Assembly: GCA_027494135.1 (NCBI GenBank)
Contig: JAOSJK010000001.1
Span: 1,219,378 to 1,283,377 of the forward strand
From: Acidimicrobiia bacterium
GTDB taxonomy: Bacteria; Actinomycetota; Acidimicrobiia; IMCC26256; PALSA-610
Direction: 5' to 3'
DNA: 64,000 nucleotides
Position 1 is the stretch's first letter, and each line of letters starts with the position of its first letter. Below the pieces are notes generated by a model. That model was given only the letters and a program-made list of their open reading frames with translations, was not told the DNA's origin and ran no database searches. Position numbers and translations under genes: made by a program. This document shows, piece after piece, positions 28,267 through 38,769 of this stretch.

Positions 28267-28893
28267 TCAGCCGGAGTCGCCTGCGACCTGCGCAGAGGCG
28301 CCCGCGGAGATCGGGGAATCGGGCGAGCCGTGCGCCGTGTCACGCGTCAAGCGGATTCTGCCGAGGATCACGAGCGCGGAGACGAGCAGCACCACGCCAT
28401 AGCCGATGAGGGCTCCGTCGCCGGTGGCTACGCCGTATGCGCCCCAGAGAAGAGCGTCGGCGATCGCGATGAGCCAGGTGGTGGGCGCGAGACCGACGAG
28501 GTTCCGCTCTCGCACGGCGACCCAGACCTGCGGGCCGTTGTTGACGACCACGCTGATCGCGAGGACCGCGCCGAGAGCCCCGATGGCCCACGCGGCAATG
28601 ATGACACCGGTCCAGATCGCGCTGCCCAGGAGGTCTCGCAGAGTCGTACGGCGGAGGAGAAGGACGACGAACAGGACGCCCGGGAAGAGGCTCACGATCC
28701 CGACGACCCAAACCGGCACGAGGCCGGCGAGGAGTCCGTACGCGATCCAGCCGAGGTCGGTGACGATGCAGTTCATCGCCGACATCGGCGAGACCCCGTC
28801 TGGGACTCCCGTCCGCAGCAGCCGCGCCGGTTGCGGCACGAGCCGGCTCAGGAAGACGGCCGATGCGAGCCAGCCGAGCAAGTCGGGCGTCAC
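28267..28893 (-). CDS. PQ-loop / SWEET-like membrane protein
   Basis: A 208-residue protein with six or seven membrane helices and two PQ-loop units: PQPARLLRTG with GVSPMSAMNCIVTDLGWIAYG, and GPQVWVAVRERNLVGLAPTTWL with ADALLWGAYG. This is the signature of small sugar or amino-acid transporters (SemiSWEET and relatives). The C-terminal 25 residues are Ser/Ala-rich and look disordered. The substrate is unknown. Confidence 0.8.
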   Translation of the reverse strand: MTPDLLGWLASAVFLSRLVPQPARLLRTGVPDGVSPMSAMNCIVTDLGWIAYGLLAGLVPVWVVGIVSLFPGVLFVVLLLRRTTLRDLLGSAIWTGVIIAAWAIGALGAVLAISVVVNNGPQVWVAVRERNLVGLAPTTWLIAIADALLWGAYGVATGDGALIGYGVVLLVSALVILGRIRLTRDTAHGSPDSPISAGASAQVAGDSG

Positions 28894-28967
28894 AGGCGAC
28901 GAGGCTACCGGCGCTTTCGAGGACGGCTAGCGTCGGGCGACCCGACACACGGACCCGGAGGTGATCG

Positions 28968-29970
28968 GTGCCGCGCCTGACCCCGATGGACGAGCTCTTC
29001 GTCCACCAGATCCCCGAGCCGTACCCAAACGTCGTCTCGTACCACCAGCACTGGCGCGACAGCCTCTTCTACGTGATGCACCCGCGAGATCACCTCGGCG
29101 ACGCGATCATCCTCACGCTCGCGAGCTTCCCCGAGCACCAGGAGGTCGACTCGCTGCAGCTGGGCCGGGTCGGTGGAGTGATGCAGTTCGGGCGCCACAC
29201 CCGCCCGTTCGACGGCGACCCCCACTCCATGGTCTGCGGCCCGGTCACCGTCGACATCGTCGAGCCCTACAAGACGGTGCACCTGCGAGTCGAGGACGTC
29301 CCGGAAGCGCCGGTAGCGCTCGACGTCACGTTCACCGCGCGCACCCGCGAGTACGGGTTGCGCCGCGGCATGATGAAGGCCGGCCACGAGATCATCTGGG
29401 ACCAGAGCCACATGATCCAGTCCGGCGACTACTCGGGTTGGTACAAGCACGGTGGCACCACCTACGAGATCGACGGGTGGTGGGGACAGCGCGACCACTC
29501 CTGGGGGATTCGCGACCACATCCGGTGCCCGATGTGGCACTGGCTGGCCATACAGCTCCCCGACGGCATGCTCGGGGTCTGGAACTGGGAGTACCCGAAC
29601 GGCGCGCGCGTCTTCACCGACGGCTGCTTCGCCCCAGCCGACGGCTCGGAGCCGGTACCGGTGATCTTCTACCGCCACGACCTCCACTGGATCGACTCCG
29701 AGGGCAACCGCGCCAGCTACGAGCGCAACGGCGAGAACGTCACGGGCCTCGAGGGGCGAGTCGAGATAACGCTCGAAGGTGGAGAGACAGTGGGCGTAGA
29801 GGGGCGGGGGCAGTGGGCGACCCGCTACGGCGACTACGGCGGAGGGCAGAACCTGCTCTCGGTACGCACCGACGACGGCCGCGAGGGCATCGCGATCTAC
29901 GAGATCACGGGCGGCTACCACCATCACTTCTTCCCCGTGCCACGCGCCGAGCGGTTCCCCCGACGGCTGA
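28968..29970 (+). CDS. CrtC/AttH lipocalin-like protein, function unknown (one frameshift at the end)
   Basis: About 333 residues rich in Trp, His and Tyr. Start GTG 28968 follows GGAGGTGAT, an ideal ribosome site. The Trp/Asp/His motifs (DQSHMIQSGDYSGWYKHGG, YEIDGWWGQRDHSWGIRDH) resemble the carotenoid hydratase and AttH group of lipocalin-like proteins, often found in actinobacterial lipid or steroid clusters. As given the frame runs on to 30437; with four C, not five, at 29957-29961 it stops at TGA 29968-29970 after AERFPDG. The function is not established. Confidence 0.75.
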
Positions 29971-30167
29971 TCCGCGGCGGGCGCCGAGGCGCCGGTCGCG
30001 TTCTCGGGCGGATTCCTCAGGGTCCGGGCCGCCGGGCCGATGCACAACTACCGGGGGCGAAGGTCGCTCGGAGTGAATGCGGCTTCGTCTGTCTCGCCCG
30101 GTGCAGCGACACGCTCGCGATCAGGCCGACGACGCGCTCGAGAGCGCGAGACACGATGGAGGAAACG

Positions 30168-30437
30168 GTGAAGCGACTTCTGGTGCTGGGAGCGGTGCTC
30201 GCCACGACGGCGTTCGGCTGCGGCGGTGACGACGGCATGAGCCGCGATGAGGCGGCGAAGGCGATAGCAGACGCCAGCGGCATCTCCGTCGCGGAGGCCG
30301 AGTGCATAGTCGACAAGATCGACGGCAAGATCGATCTCGAGGCGGCGGCGAGCGGTGAGCTGAGCGACGAGGACACCAAGACGGTCACCGACGCCACCTT
30401 CGACTGCATCGACTTCGAGGCGCAGCTCGAGGGGTAG
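30168..30437 (+). CDS. Small lipoprotein with paired cysteines, first of two paralogues
   Basis: An 89-residue protein. GTG 30168 follows GGAGGA by 5 bases and opens a lipoprotein signal ending TTAFGC. The mature part is acidic and has ASGISVAEAECIVDKIDGKID and, later, TDATFDCIDF; the two Cys could bond. It shares this plan with the protein at 30577. The family is not recognised. Confidence 0.7.
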   Translation: MKRLLVLGAVLATTAFGCGGDDGMSRDEAAKAIADASGISVAEAECIVDKIDGKIDLEAAASGELSDEDTKTVTDATFDCIDFEAQLEG

Positions 30438-30576
30438 TGACCAGGAGACGACGATCTTCGCCCGACTGGGCGATTGGTCGCAGCGAGCGGCGGTGGCGCG
30501 GCAGCGCCACCGCCGTGACGCGTCAGTGGGACTCGCGAGACGTCTGGCGACAAGTGCGACGACTACCCTCCGTCGG

Positions 30577-30873
30577 GTGAGGTGCATCAGAGGACTCGGA
30601 GCGGTGGTGATCGCCGCCGCCGGGGTCTTCGCGACTCTGGGGTGCGCGGGGAACGAGTACAGCCTCGACGACGGTGTGCGAGATCTCCAGCGCGACGCCG
30701 GCCTCTCCGAGTCGGAGGCCGAGTGCGTGATCGACGGGCTCGAGGGCAGGATCGGCCCCGACGAGCTGCGCGGATTCTCGGAGGCGACCAGCGGTCAGCG
30801 TGAGCTGGTCGCCGCACTGATGGAGGAATGCGCCGGAGAGGGCGCAGGGGCCCCGGCCGAGGGCGACGGGTAG
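30577..30873 (+). CDS. Small lipoprotein, second paralogue
   Basis: A 98-residue protein with GTG start and a signal ending ATLGC. Its core, GLSESEAECVIDGLEGRI ... LMEEC, matches the neighbour at 30168 (ISVAEAECIVDKIDGKI ... TFDC) in both Cys positions, so the two arose by duplication. It ends ten bases before convergent pyrE. Confidence 0.7.
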   Translation: MRCIRGLGAVVIAAAGVFATLGCAGNEYSLDDGVRDLQRDAGLSESEAECVIDGLEGRIGPDELRGFSEATSGQRELVAALMEECAGEGAGAPAEGDG

Positions 30874-30882
30874 AGCCGGCGC

Positions 30883-31410
30883 TCAGCCGGCGGCAGCCGC
30901 TTTCAGCTCCGTCATCGTGAAGAGGGCGGTCAGGGTGAGTCCGTCGGCTGCGAGTCCCGCCGCGCCACCCGACTCCCGGTCGATCACGCAGACCACCCGA
31001 TCCAGCAGCGCACCGCGAGAGCGCAGCTCCCGCGCGGAGTCGAGGACCGCGCCGCCGGAGGTGACGACGTCCTCCACTATCAGCAGTCTGCGGCCGTCGA
31101 CCTCGCCACCCTCGGCGAGGCGGCAGGTGCCGTATTCCTTCGCCTCCTTGCGCACGAAGAGCGCCGGCAGCCCCGTGACCTGGGAGAGCATCGTCGCGAG
31201 CGGGACGCCTCCCAGCTCGAGGCCGGCGAGGGCATCGACGCCGGCGGGGACGAGTGGCGCCATGGCTTCGGCTATCGCGCGCAGCAGCGGTGGGTCCGAC
31301 TCGAAGAGGTACTTGTCGAAGTACTCGTGGCTGACGACGCCGGAGCGGAGCGTGAACTCCCCGGTGATGTGCGACGTGTCGTAGATGCGACGGGCGAGGG
31401 AGAGATCCAT
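30883..31410 (-). CDS. pyrE: Orotate phosphoribosyltransferase
   Basis: A 175-residue enzyme that makes orotidine monophosphate from orotate and PRPP in pyrimidine synthesis. The PRPP-binding motif is LLIVEDVVTSGGA, and ELGGVPLAT and RKEAKEYGT are conserved PyrE segments. ATG 31410 is preferred; a longer reading frame upstream has no similar content. Confidence 0.93.
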   Translation of the reverse strand: MDLSLARRIYDTSHITGEFTLRSGVVSHEYFDKYLFESDPPLLRAIAEAMAPLVPAGVDALAGLELGGVPLATMLSQVTGLPALFVRKEAKEYGTCRLAEGGEVDGRRLLIVEDVVTSGGAVLDSARELRSRGALLDRVVCVIDRESGGAAGLAADGLTLTALFTMTELKAAAAG

Positions 31411-31492
31411 CGCCGGTGACGTTACCCGGTCGATCAGGAACCGCCGAGGTGAGTGCCGGACCGCAGCGAAGGTGCGACGCATCCCGCTCGGG

Positions 31493-32590
31493 CTACCGGG
31501 GCAGCCCCAGGACGCGTTCGCCGATGATGTTGCGTAGCACCTGCGTCGTCCCGCCCATGATCGTGTACGCGGGCGAGTAGCAGACACCGCGGGCGATGCG
31601 GTTCCAGAGGGTGGCCTCCGCTCCGGCGACCGAGGCTGCAAACCGGGCAACGCGCTGCTCGAGCTCGGTGCAGAACGTCTTCGTCGCCGCCGAGAACGAG
31701 GCGGGAGTCTGTCCGAGGACCTCGCGCAGCACCAGGAGACGGCCCACGCGGTACGACGACTCGAGAGAGGCGATCTCCTGTCGCACGATCGGGTCGGCCG
31801 TGTCGGCGTCGAGAACCGAGTCGCGCAGCAGTGCGACGTTCGACGCGAGTCGGTCGATGCCGCCTCTCTCGTGCTCGAGCTGGCGCATCACCTGCCTGAA
31901 GGAGCCGTTGAGCGCGCCGACGAGACGCGAGGCGGGCACGCGCACTGCGTCGAAGGTGACCTCGCAGAAGTGGGAGGTGCCGGTCATGTCGCGGATGGGG
32001 CGCACGTCGATCCCCGGGGAGCGCATGTCGACGATCAGCTCCGACATCCCGCGATGAGCGGGGGCGTCGGGGTCGGTGCGACAGATCAGGTAGCACCAAT
32101 CGGCCGTCGCGGCGAACGAAGTCCAGATCTTGCGGCCGTCGACAACGAACGTGTCGCCGTCGCGCACGGCGCGGGTGCGGACCGCGGCGAGGTCGGAGCC
32201 GGCGTCGGGTTCGCTCATGCCGACGCACCACGACGACCGACCCGCGAGCATGTCGGGGAGGAACGCGCGCCGCTGGTCGTCGTCGCCGAATGCGAGCAGC
32301 ACAGGGCCGATCTGCCTGTCGGCGAACCACGAAGCGGCGATCGGAGCGCCGTTCGAGATGAGTGCCTCCGCAACGACGAACCGGTGGAGCGGTGGTCTGC
32401 CACCGCCACCGACCTCGACCGGCCACGTCATGCCGAGCCAGCCCCGCCGGCCCAGCTCCTCGGATACCTCGCGCGAGTAGCCGACGGCCCACGAGTCCTC
32501 GCGCACGTCGCTGCCGGCGGCGGCGTCACGGGCGAACTCCTCGACCTCTGCCCTCAGCGCGATCAGCTCCGGATCCCAGTTGAAGTCCAC
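31493..32590 (-). CDS. Acyl-CoA dehydrogenase family protein
   Basis: A 365-residue flavoenzyme with the family landmarks WCVGMSEPDAGSDLAAVRTRA and GRKIWTSFAATADWCYL, MTGTSHFCEVTFDAVRVP, and a C-terminal IMGGTTQVLRNIIGERVLGLPR. It dehydrogenates an acyl-CoA at the alpha-beta position. The wording of the motifs (MSEP, TSFA) is usual in sterol or branched-acid dehydrogenases of actinobacteria. It runs in the same direction as the kinase-like, acyl-CoA synthetase and alcohol dehydrogenase genes, suggesting one lipid-degradation operon. Confidence 0.93.
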   Translation of the reverse strand: MDFNWDPELIALRAEVEEFARDAAAGSDVREDSWAVGYSREVSEELGRRGWLGMTWPVEVGGGGRPPLHRFVVAEALISNGAPIAASWFADRQIGPVLLAFGDDDQRRAFLPDMLAGRSSWCVGMSEPDAGSDLAAVRTRAVRDGDTFVVDGRKIWTSFAATADWCYLICRTDPDAPAHRGMSELIVDMRSPGIDVRPIRDMTGTSHFCEVTFDAVRVPASRLVGALNGSFRQVMRQLEHERGGIDRLASNVALLRDSVLDADTADPIVRQEIASLESSYRVGRLLVLREVLGQTPASFSAATKTFCTELEQRVARFAASVAGAEATLWNRIARGVCYSPAYTIMGGTTQVLRNIIGERVLGLPR

Positions 32591-32602
32591 GCGTCGATGG
32601 CG

Positions 32603-33328
32603 CTACTGCGGCCGGTCGGGTTCGCGCCCGGAGCGTCGCGTGCGCTGCTCCTCGCGATCTGCGAAGCGGAGCATCGCCGCGACCTCCGCCTCCGACATGT
32701 TGGGATCAGCCGTCTTCTCCCTGGCAGTCGCGGGAGCGCGAGCGGAGAGATCGTCCCTGTCGAAACAGTGGAGAAACGCGCGCAGGAAGAGAGCGCGGAA
32801 AGCGCTCACGAGAGCTTGGCGCGCCGGACCGCCGGGGGGACGCGCGGTGGCCAGGAGGACCCATGTGAGAGCGACGTCGGTGAGGCCGTCGCCGCGGTGG
32901 GCGTTGGTCCAGTCGATCACCACGGGCCCGCTCTCGGACATGATCACGTTGAGCGGGTGCAGGTCGAGGTGCACCAGGCGGTCGCCACCGTCGGGGAGCT
33001 GCGGGAGCCAGTCGGGAGCGGGTATCTCGTGAAGCCGGTTGTGGAGGTCGGCGAGCGTGCGCGCGTGCCGTGCGATCCTCCACGGATGTGCGGCGGCGTC
33101 GTCGAGCATGTTGGGGCCGTCGACGCGCTCCATGACCAGAGCGGCCCCGTCCTCCAGGAGATCGTGCACGGCAGGAACGGGGTAGCCGTGCGAGTGCGCG
33201 AGATCCATCACGCGGGCCTCGACCTCCAACGAGCGGGCGCTGCGCGCGCGGCGCAGCACGAGACCGGGCCCGTGTTCGAAGATGTCGGCGTCACGACCGC
33301 TGGCGATGAGGCGCCCCGTATCGGTCAT
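32603..33328 (-). CDS. Aminoglycoside-phosphotransferase-like kinase
   Basis: A 241-residue protein of the APH fold. LVHLDLHPLNVIMSE gives the catalytic HxDxxxxN and VVIDWTNAHRG the metal-binding Asp. ATG 33328 lies 5 bases after the end of the acyl-CoA synthetase gene. Such proteins next to acyl-CoA dehydrogenases are not usually antibiotic enzymes; the substrate is unknown. Confidence 0.85.
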   Translation of the reverse strand: MTDTGRLIASGRDADIFEHGPGLVLRRARSARSLEVEARVMDLAHSHGYPVPAVHDLLEDGAALVMERVDGPNMLDDAAAHPWRIARHARTLADLHNRLHEIPAPDWLPQLPDGGDRLVHLDLHPLNVIMSESGPVVIDWTNAHRGDGLTDVALTWVLLATARPPGGPARQALVSAFRALFLRAFLHCFDRDDLSARAPATAREKTADPNMSEAEVAAMLRFADREEQRTRRSGREPDRPQ

Positions 33329-33332
33329 GGTC

Positions 33333-34892
33333 TCAGACGATATTCGACGCATGCCCGGCCCAGTAGCGGTCGCGCAGCAGGCGCTTGTAGAGCTTGCCGG
33401 TCGGCTGGCGGGGGAGCTCGGCCTCGAAGTCGACCGAGCGCGGGCACTTGTAGTGAGCGAGATGCTCGCGGCAGTACGAGAGCAGCTCGTTCTCGAGCTG
33501 CGCCAGCTCCGTCTCGGAAGCAGAGGAGTCGAGCGCCTGTACGACGGCCTTGACCTCCTCGCCCATCTCCTCGTTGGGGACTCCGAAGACGGCGACGTCG
33601 GCGACTTTCGGGTGTGTCGCCAGTAGGTTCTCGACCTCCTGCGGGTAGATGTTCACGCCGCCCGAGACGATCATGAACGACTGGCGGTCTGTCAGGTACA
33701 GGAAGCCGTCGGCGTCGAGGTAGCCCATGTCGCCGACAGTCGCCCACCCCTGGTCGTTGCGGGAGCCGCGCGTCTTGTCGGGATCGTTGTGGTACTCGAA
33801 GCCCGGGCGCGAGGCGAGCGGCTCGAACCAGACGGTGCCGACCTCTCCGGCAGGAACCTCCGTGCCGCCGTCGTCGCAGATGTGGATCGGTCCGAGGATG
33901 CTCCGGCCGACCGATCCGGGATGAGCGAGCCACTGTTCGCTGTCGATGAACGTCGCGCCCATCCCCTCGGTGGCCGAGTAGTACTCCCACACGATCGGTC
34001 CCCACCACTCGATCATCGCCCGCTTCACGTCGATCGGACACGGCGCAGCAGCGTGGATCGCGCAACGGTGCGACGAGAGGTCGTAGCGAGAGCGGACCTC
34101 GTCGGGGAGCCTGAGCATACGGATGAACATCGTCGGTACCCACTGGCTGTGCGTGACGCCGTGAGCCTCGATGGCGCGTAGCGCGTCTTCGGCGTCGAAG
34201 TGATCCATCACGACAACGGTGCCGCCGAGACGTTGGACGGACAGCGAGTAGAAGAGCGGGGCGGCGTGGTACAGGGGCGCGGGAGACAGGTAGACCGATG
34301 ATTCGTCCATGCCGAACATCGACGTCAGGAGCATGAGCTGGCCGGGAGCGTTGCCGATCGGCTCGCGGTCGAGACGGAACTTGATGCCCTTGGGGCGACC
34401 GGTGGTACCCGAGGAGTAGAGCATTGGCGTGCCCTCCAGCTCCTCCTCCAGAGGTTCGGCGACGAACCGGTCGCGTGCCTCGGCGTAGGGTTCGTACCCC
34501 TCGATGGGGCCACCGACGACGAATCGGTGGGAGACGTTCGGGTTGCGATCGCGGAGATCGCGGGCGAGGTCGGCGAATCGCTCCGACGCGACGAGCACAC
34601 GCGCGCCGCAGTCGTCGATCACGTACGCAGCCTCGTCGGCGGTGAAGTGCCAGTTGATCGCGGTGTAGCGCAGCCCCGAGCGCTGGGCGGCCCACGCGAC
34701 CTCGAGGTACTCGCGCCGGTTGTCCATGAGGATCGCCACGTTGTCGCCGAAGCGCAGGCCGAGGTCCCAGAGTAGGCGGGCAGCCTGGTTCGACCGGTCG
34801 TTCAGCTGCGCGTAGGTGACGACCTCTCCGGTTGCGGCCATCACGTAGGCCGCGCGTTCGGGATCGGTCTCGGCGTGGAGTCCTGGCCACAT
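33333..34892 (-). CDS. Acyl-CoA synthetase (AMP-forming)
   Basis: A 519-residue ligase that activates a carboxylic acid to its CoA thioester through an acyl-adenylate. ATP loop YSSGTTGRPKGIKF, adenylation motif YYSATEG, hinge TVGDMGYLDADGFLYLTDR and the C-terminal Lys in RQPTGKLYKR are all present. Chain length specificity cannot be read. It is intact and coupled to the kinase-like gene 4 bases downstream. Confidence 0.93.
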   Translation of the reverse strand: MWPGLHAETDPERAAYVMAATGEVVTYAQLNDRSNQAARLLWDLGLRFGDNVAILMDNRREYLEVAWAAQRSGLRYTAINWHFTADEAAYVIDDCGARVLVASERFADLARDLRDRNPNVSHRFVVGGPIEGYEPYAEARDRFVAEPLEEELEGTPMLYSSGTTGRPKGIKFRLDREPIGNAPGQLMLLTSMFGMDESSVYLSPAPLYHAAPLFYSLSVQRLGGTVVVMDHFDAEDALRAIEAHGVTHSQWVPTMFIRMLRLPDEVRSRYDLSSHRCAIHAAAPCPIDVKRAMIEWWGPIVWEYYSATEGMGATFIDSEQWLAHPGSVGRSILGPIHICDDGGTEVPAGEVGTVWFEPLASRPGFEYHNDPDKTRGSRNDQGWATVGDMGYLDADGFLYLTDRQSFMIVSGGVNIYPQEVENLLATHPKVADVAVFGVPNEEMGEEVKAVVQALDSSASETELAQLENELLSYCREHLAHYKCPRSVDFEAELPRQPTGKLYKRLLRDRYWAGHASNIV

Positions 34893-35002
34893 GACGAAGT
34901 CCTCGTAGAGCTGATCGGGATGGCGCGTATCTGTGCGCGGGGTGCCGGCGAGCGTCAGCGCTCAGGGGTGTCGGTTCTCCCGGGTGACGGTTCTCGGGCG
35001 TG

Positions 35003-36080
35003 TCACACGATGACGCTGCGGATGACCTCGCCGGCCTCCATCGCGCGGAAGGCGTCGTTCACGTCGCCGAGACCGATGGTGCGCGAGACCATCGACCCGG
35101 TGTCGAGACGGCCGGTCTCGATCAGGTCGACGAAGCGCTGGAAGTCGCGGCGCACCTGAGCGGAGCCGTACTTGCTGCCGATGAGGCGCTTCTCGGAGAA
35201 GAAGATGTCGAACGGGGGAGAGCGTGATCTGCGCGTCGGCGCGAGCCATGCCCACCACGACGGCGGTGCCGCCCTTTCTCACCATCGTGTACGCCTGGGT
35301 GACGGTCTCGGGGAGCCCGATCACCTCGAACGCGTAGTCGGCGCCCCTGCCACCGGTCAGGCTCATCACCTGCAGGACGGGGTCGGCCTCGCCCGGATCG
35401 ACAAGGTCGGTCGCGCCGACCTGCAGTGCCGCCTCGCGCTTCAGGGCCACCGGGTCGATCGCGATGATGCGGGCGGCGCCGGCGATCCGGGCGCCCTGCA
35501 CCACGGCCTGCCCGACACCACCGCAGCCGATGACGGCGACGCTCGAGCCCGGCGTCACCTCGGCGGTGTTCAGCGCGGCACCGACACCGGTGGTGACCCC
35601 GCATCCGATGAGGGCGAGCTGCGCGTCGGGCACGTCGGACTCGATCTTCACGACGCTCGCCTCGCTCACGGTCATCGCCTCCGCGAACGTGCCGAGACCG
35701 GTGAAGGCCATGCACGTGCCACCGTCTGAGCGTGACGCCCGTGGAGCGAGCAACGCCGGGATCTCGTAGTCGCAGAGGTTCGACTGCTCGTTGAGGCAGT
35801 ACCAGCAGGTTCCGCAGGCGGGTACGAACGACGCCACGACGCGGTCGCCGACCTGCACCCGGGTGACCTCCTTGCCGACCTCGACCACGCGGCCGGTCCC
35901 CTCGTGGCCACCGATGATCGGTGGGGGCAGCGGCAGGTAGCCCCGGATCAGCGAGAGGTCGGAGTGGCAGACGCCGCTCGCCCCGATCTCGACGACGACG
36001 TCGCGGGGGCCGGGCGGCAGCGGGGTCACGTCCTCGACTACGAGCGGTTCGTCGGTTCCGGTGAAGAGGGCGGCGCGCAT
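35003..36080 (-). CDS. Zinc-dependent alcohol dehydrogenase, class III-like (one frameshift)
   Basis: About 358 residues. Catalytic zinc ligands are in GVCHSD and GGHEGTG, the structural zinc cluster in CGTCWYCLNEQSNLC, and the NAD fold in VIGCGGVGQAVVQGA. A run of five C on the coding strand (plus strand G 35214-35218) should be four; then the protein continues LSPFDIFFSEKRLIGSKYGS and ends EVIRSVIV at 35003. Members of this group oxidise alcohols or S-hydroxymethyl thiols. Likely part of the lipid operon. Confidence 0.9.
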
Positions 36081-36164
36081 GTGGTCCTCCGCGGTCTTGT
36101 GTGGTGCGGGCTTCCGTGGCCGTGCGACGGTACCTCCACCGACGGCAACGTGTCGCCGCGGGCG

Positions 36165-37701
36165 TCAGAAGCCGGTCGTCGCGAGGAGATCCTCTGTGGT
36201 GGTGCGGGCGATCGGCCGGCCGAGTGTCGCGAGGGCCGTGTAGTCGCCGTCGGCCTGCGCCCGCAACAGCCTCCCGAAGCTGAAGTCGCGGCCGGGCACC
36301 TTCAGGTCGTCGTCTCCGGGGTCGACCACCTGGAGGAAGACCCCGCCTGCGGGACCGCCCTTGTGGAGCTGTCCGGTCGAGTGCAGGTAGCGCGGGCCGA
36401 GGTCGAGGGTGACCGGTACGCGGAGGCGGTCGCGCAGTGCGAGACGCGCGCGTGCAAGTGACGCGACCAGCGCGTCCTCGGGGTCGACGAAGGCCTGAAT
36501 CGAGACGTAGCCACCGGCGCCGACGGCGTCCAGAGCGCTCCGCGCGGCCTCGGTCGGGATATCGGTTCCACCTCCCGCGAGCGACACGCCGGCCGCACGC
36601 TTCGCCGCCTCGACGTCGGGCTGGTCGAACGGGTTCACCCCGAGGATGGCGCACGTCAGCGCCACGGTGACCTCCCAGCGGTACACCTCGGCGCCGAGAG
36701 TGTGAGGGGTGAGCGGGCCGAGCCGCACGACCGGGTGGCCGGCCGCGGAGAGGAGCGTGAGCGAGGGGGTCGTCGCCGTACGCGACGAAGACCCGGTCGT
36801 CGCTGTAGACCTCCGGGCCGCCGAGCGGCTCACCCACTACGGGGAGGATCCCGACGCCCGACTTGCCGGTCGACTCGGCGACGAGCTGTTCGAGCCAGAG
36901 ACCGAACGCCGGCATCGCCGGCGGAACCGCGAGGGTGCACTTGTCGCGCCCGGCGAGGGCGCACGCTCCGAGGAAGGCTGCGAGGCGCGTTGCGGGAGCG
37001 CCCGCGTGATCCTCCGCGGCGGAGATGGTCTCTGAGTGGGCCTCGCCGGCCGAGTCGAGGAGGCCCGCGACGTCGACGCCGAGCAGTGAAGCGGGTACGT
37101 GGCCGAAGTGCGAGAGCGCGGAGAACCTCCCTCCGATATCGGGATTCGCGTGGAACGTCGCGCGGAATCCACGGTCGGAAGCGAGGGTATCGAGTCTCGA
37201 GCCGGCATCGGTGACGGCGACGAAGCGTGATGGCGTGGGGTCGAAGTCCCAGAGATAGTCGAGGTGGCTGCGGGTCTCGATCGTGCCGCCCGACTTCGAC
37301 GCGAAGCACCACAGCGTCTCGCCCCGGGGAGCCGCCGCGGCGGCGCGCGCGACCGCCGCCGGGTGGCTCGTGTCGAGCACCTTCAGGTCGACGCTGTCAG
37401 CGGTGGAACCGAACGCCTCGCGCAGCACCAGCGGGAACAGCGACGAGCCGCCCATCCCGCACCAGACGGCGCGTCGTGCACCCTCGTCGCGTACGGCGCC
37501 GGCGAACGCCCGCAGGTCGGCGACGCGGTCGCGCATCCGGCCGGGCTCGTCTAGCCACCCGAGCCGGTTGGTGATCTCGGTCGGGGAGTCTGCCCAGAGA
37601 CTGTGATCTCCCTCCAGGAGGCGTGCGACGGCGCGACGCTCTATCAGATCGGTGTGCACCCTCTCGACGGCGTCACCGAGTGCGCCTGGCTCTTCGATCA
37701 T
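36165..37701 (-). CDS. pgi: Glucose-6-phosphate isomerase (one frameshift)
   Basis: About 511 residues. It interconverts glucose- and fructose-6-phosphate. VWCGMGGSSLFPLVL, WCFASKSGGTIETRS and NPDIGGRFSALS are the sugar-isomerase motifs, and FDQPDVEAAKR is the conserved C-terminal part. One C too many (plus strand G run 36765-36769) breaks the frame after VAYGDDP; with four it reads SLTLLSAAGHPVVRL. It would feed the pentose-phosphate genes at 55-58 kb. Confidence 0.9.
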
Positions 37702-37831
37702 CGGATCAGCCCCCTTGCACTCTCCGAGTGTAGGTACGCGGTGCCGCAGCGCCGTTGGTGATCCTCTCCGGCTCGGCTACTGCCTGGAAACGGAGCGGGG
37801 TGGTCGCGCCAGGCTCGCCTACGATCGGAGC

Positions 37832-38769
37832 GTGGACCGAGTCGCGTACTTCGGCCCCCGGGGGACGTTCACCGAGGAGGCACTGCTCACCCAGCCGGAT
37901 CTCGCCGCGTGCGAGCAGGTGCCGCTGCGCTCGGTGCCCGACGTCATAGCGGCGGTCGAGTCGGGTGAGTTCGAAGTGGGTCTCGTACCGATCGAGAACA
38001 TGATCGAGGGCTCGGTCTCGGTCACCCTCGACACGCTCGCCTTCCAGAGCGAGCTGCTCATACAGCGGGAGATCGATCTCCCCGTCTCGCTCAGCCTCTG
38101 CGTCCGACCCGGCACGAAGCTACGAGACATACGGACTGTCCTGTCCTACCCGCACGCGCTCGCCCAGTGCCGTGAGTTCATGGCGGCGGAGCTACCCCGA
38201 GCGGAGTTCCGTGGGAGCCAGTCGACCGCCGACGCAGCGCGCGAGGTCGCCAAGTCGCGTCGCGAGGGGATGGCTGCGATATGCAACGCGCTCGCGGCCG
38301 AGGTGTACGGGCTCGAGGTGCTCGGGAGCGAGGTCGCCGACCACCCGGAGAACCAGACGCGCTTCGTGTTGGTCGGCCGGGGCATCCCCGCACCGACGGG
38401 CCACGACAAGACGTCGATCGTCTGCTTTCAGAGGCAGGACCGTCCGGGGTCACTCCTGGCGATCCTCCAGGAGTTCGCAGCGCGCGCGGTGAACCTCGCG
38501 AAGTTGGAGTCGCGGCCGACGAAGCAGAACCTCGGCGACTACTGCTTCTTCATCGACTGCGACGGACACGTCGCCGACGAGGTCATCGCCGACGCGCTCC
38601 GAAACCTGGCGGCGAAGCAGGCAGATGTGAAGTTCCTCGGCTCGTACCCCGTCGGCGGCGTCGCCGAGGCCGGCGCAGTACGTCGCAAGGCAGCGGGGAA
38701 GGCCTGGCGGCAGGCGTCGGAGTGGGTCGACGGGCTCCGTGGACAGATCCGCGACTGGGGGAGGGATGA
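37832..38769 (+). CDS. pheA: Prephenate dehydratase (one frameshift at the end)
   Basis: About 312 residues; it makes phenylpyruvate from prephenate for phenylalanine. GTG 37832 opens VAYFGPRGTFTEEAL; NQTRFVLVG holds the catalytic TRF, and the ACT regulatory domain with NLAKLESRPTKQ binds phenylalanine. With one more G in the run 38757-38761 the protein ends DWGEG at TGA 38767-38769, overlapping serS by ATGA. As given it reads falsely into serS. Confidence 0.93.

Noticed and set aside
35122-37701. 859-codon frame joining pgi to alcohol dehydrogenase
   Set aside because: It is the pgi frame after the shift at 36765, reading nonsense over the real C-terminal part and the next gene.
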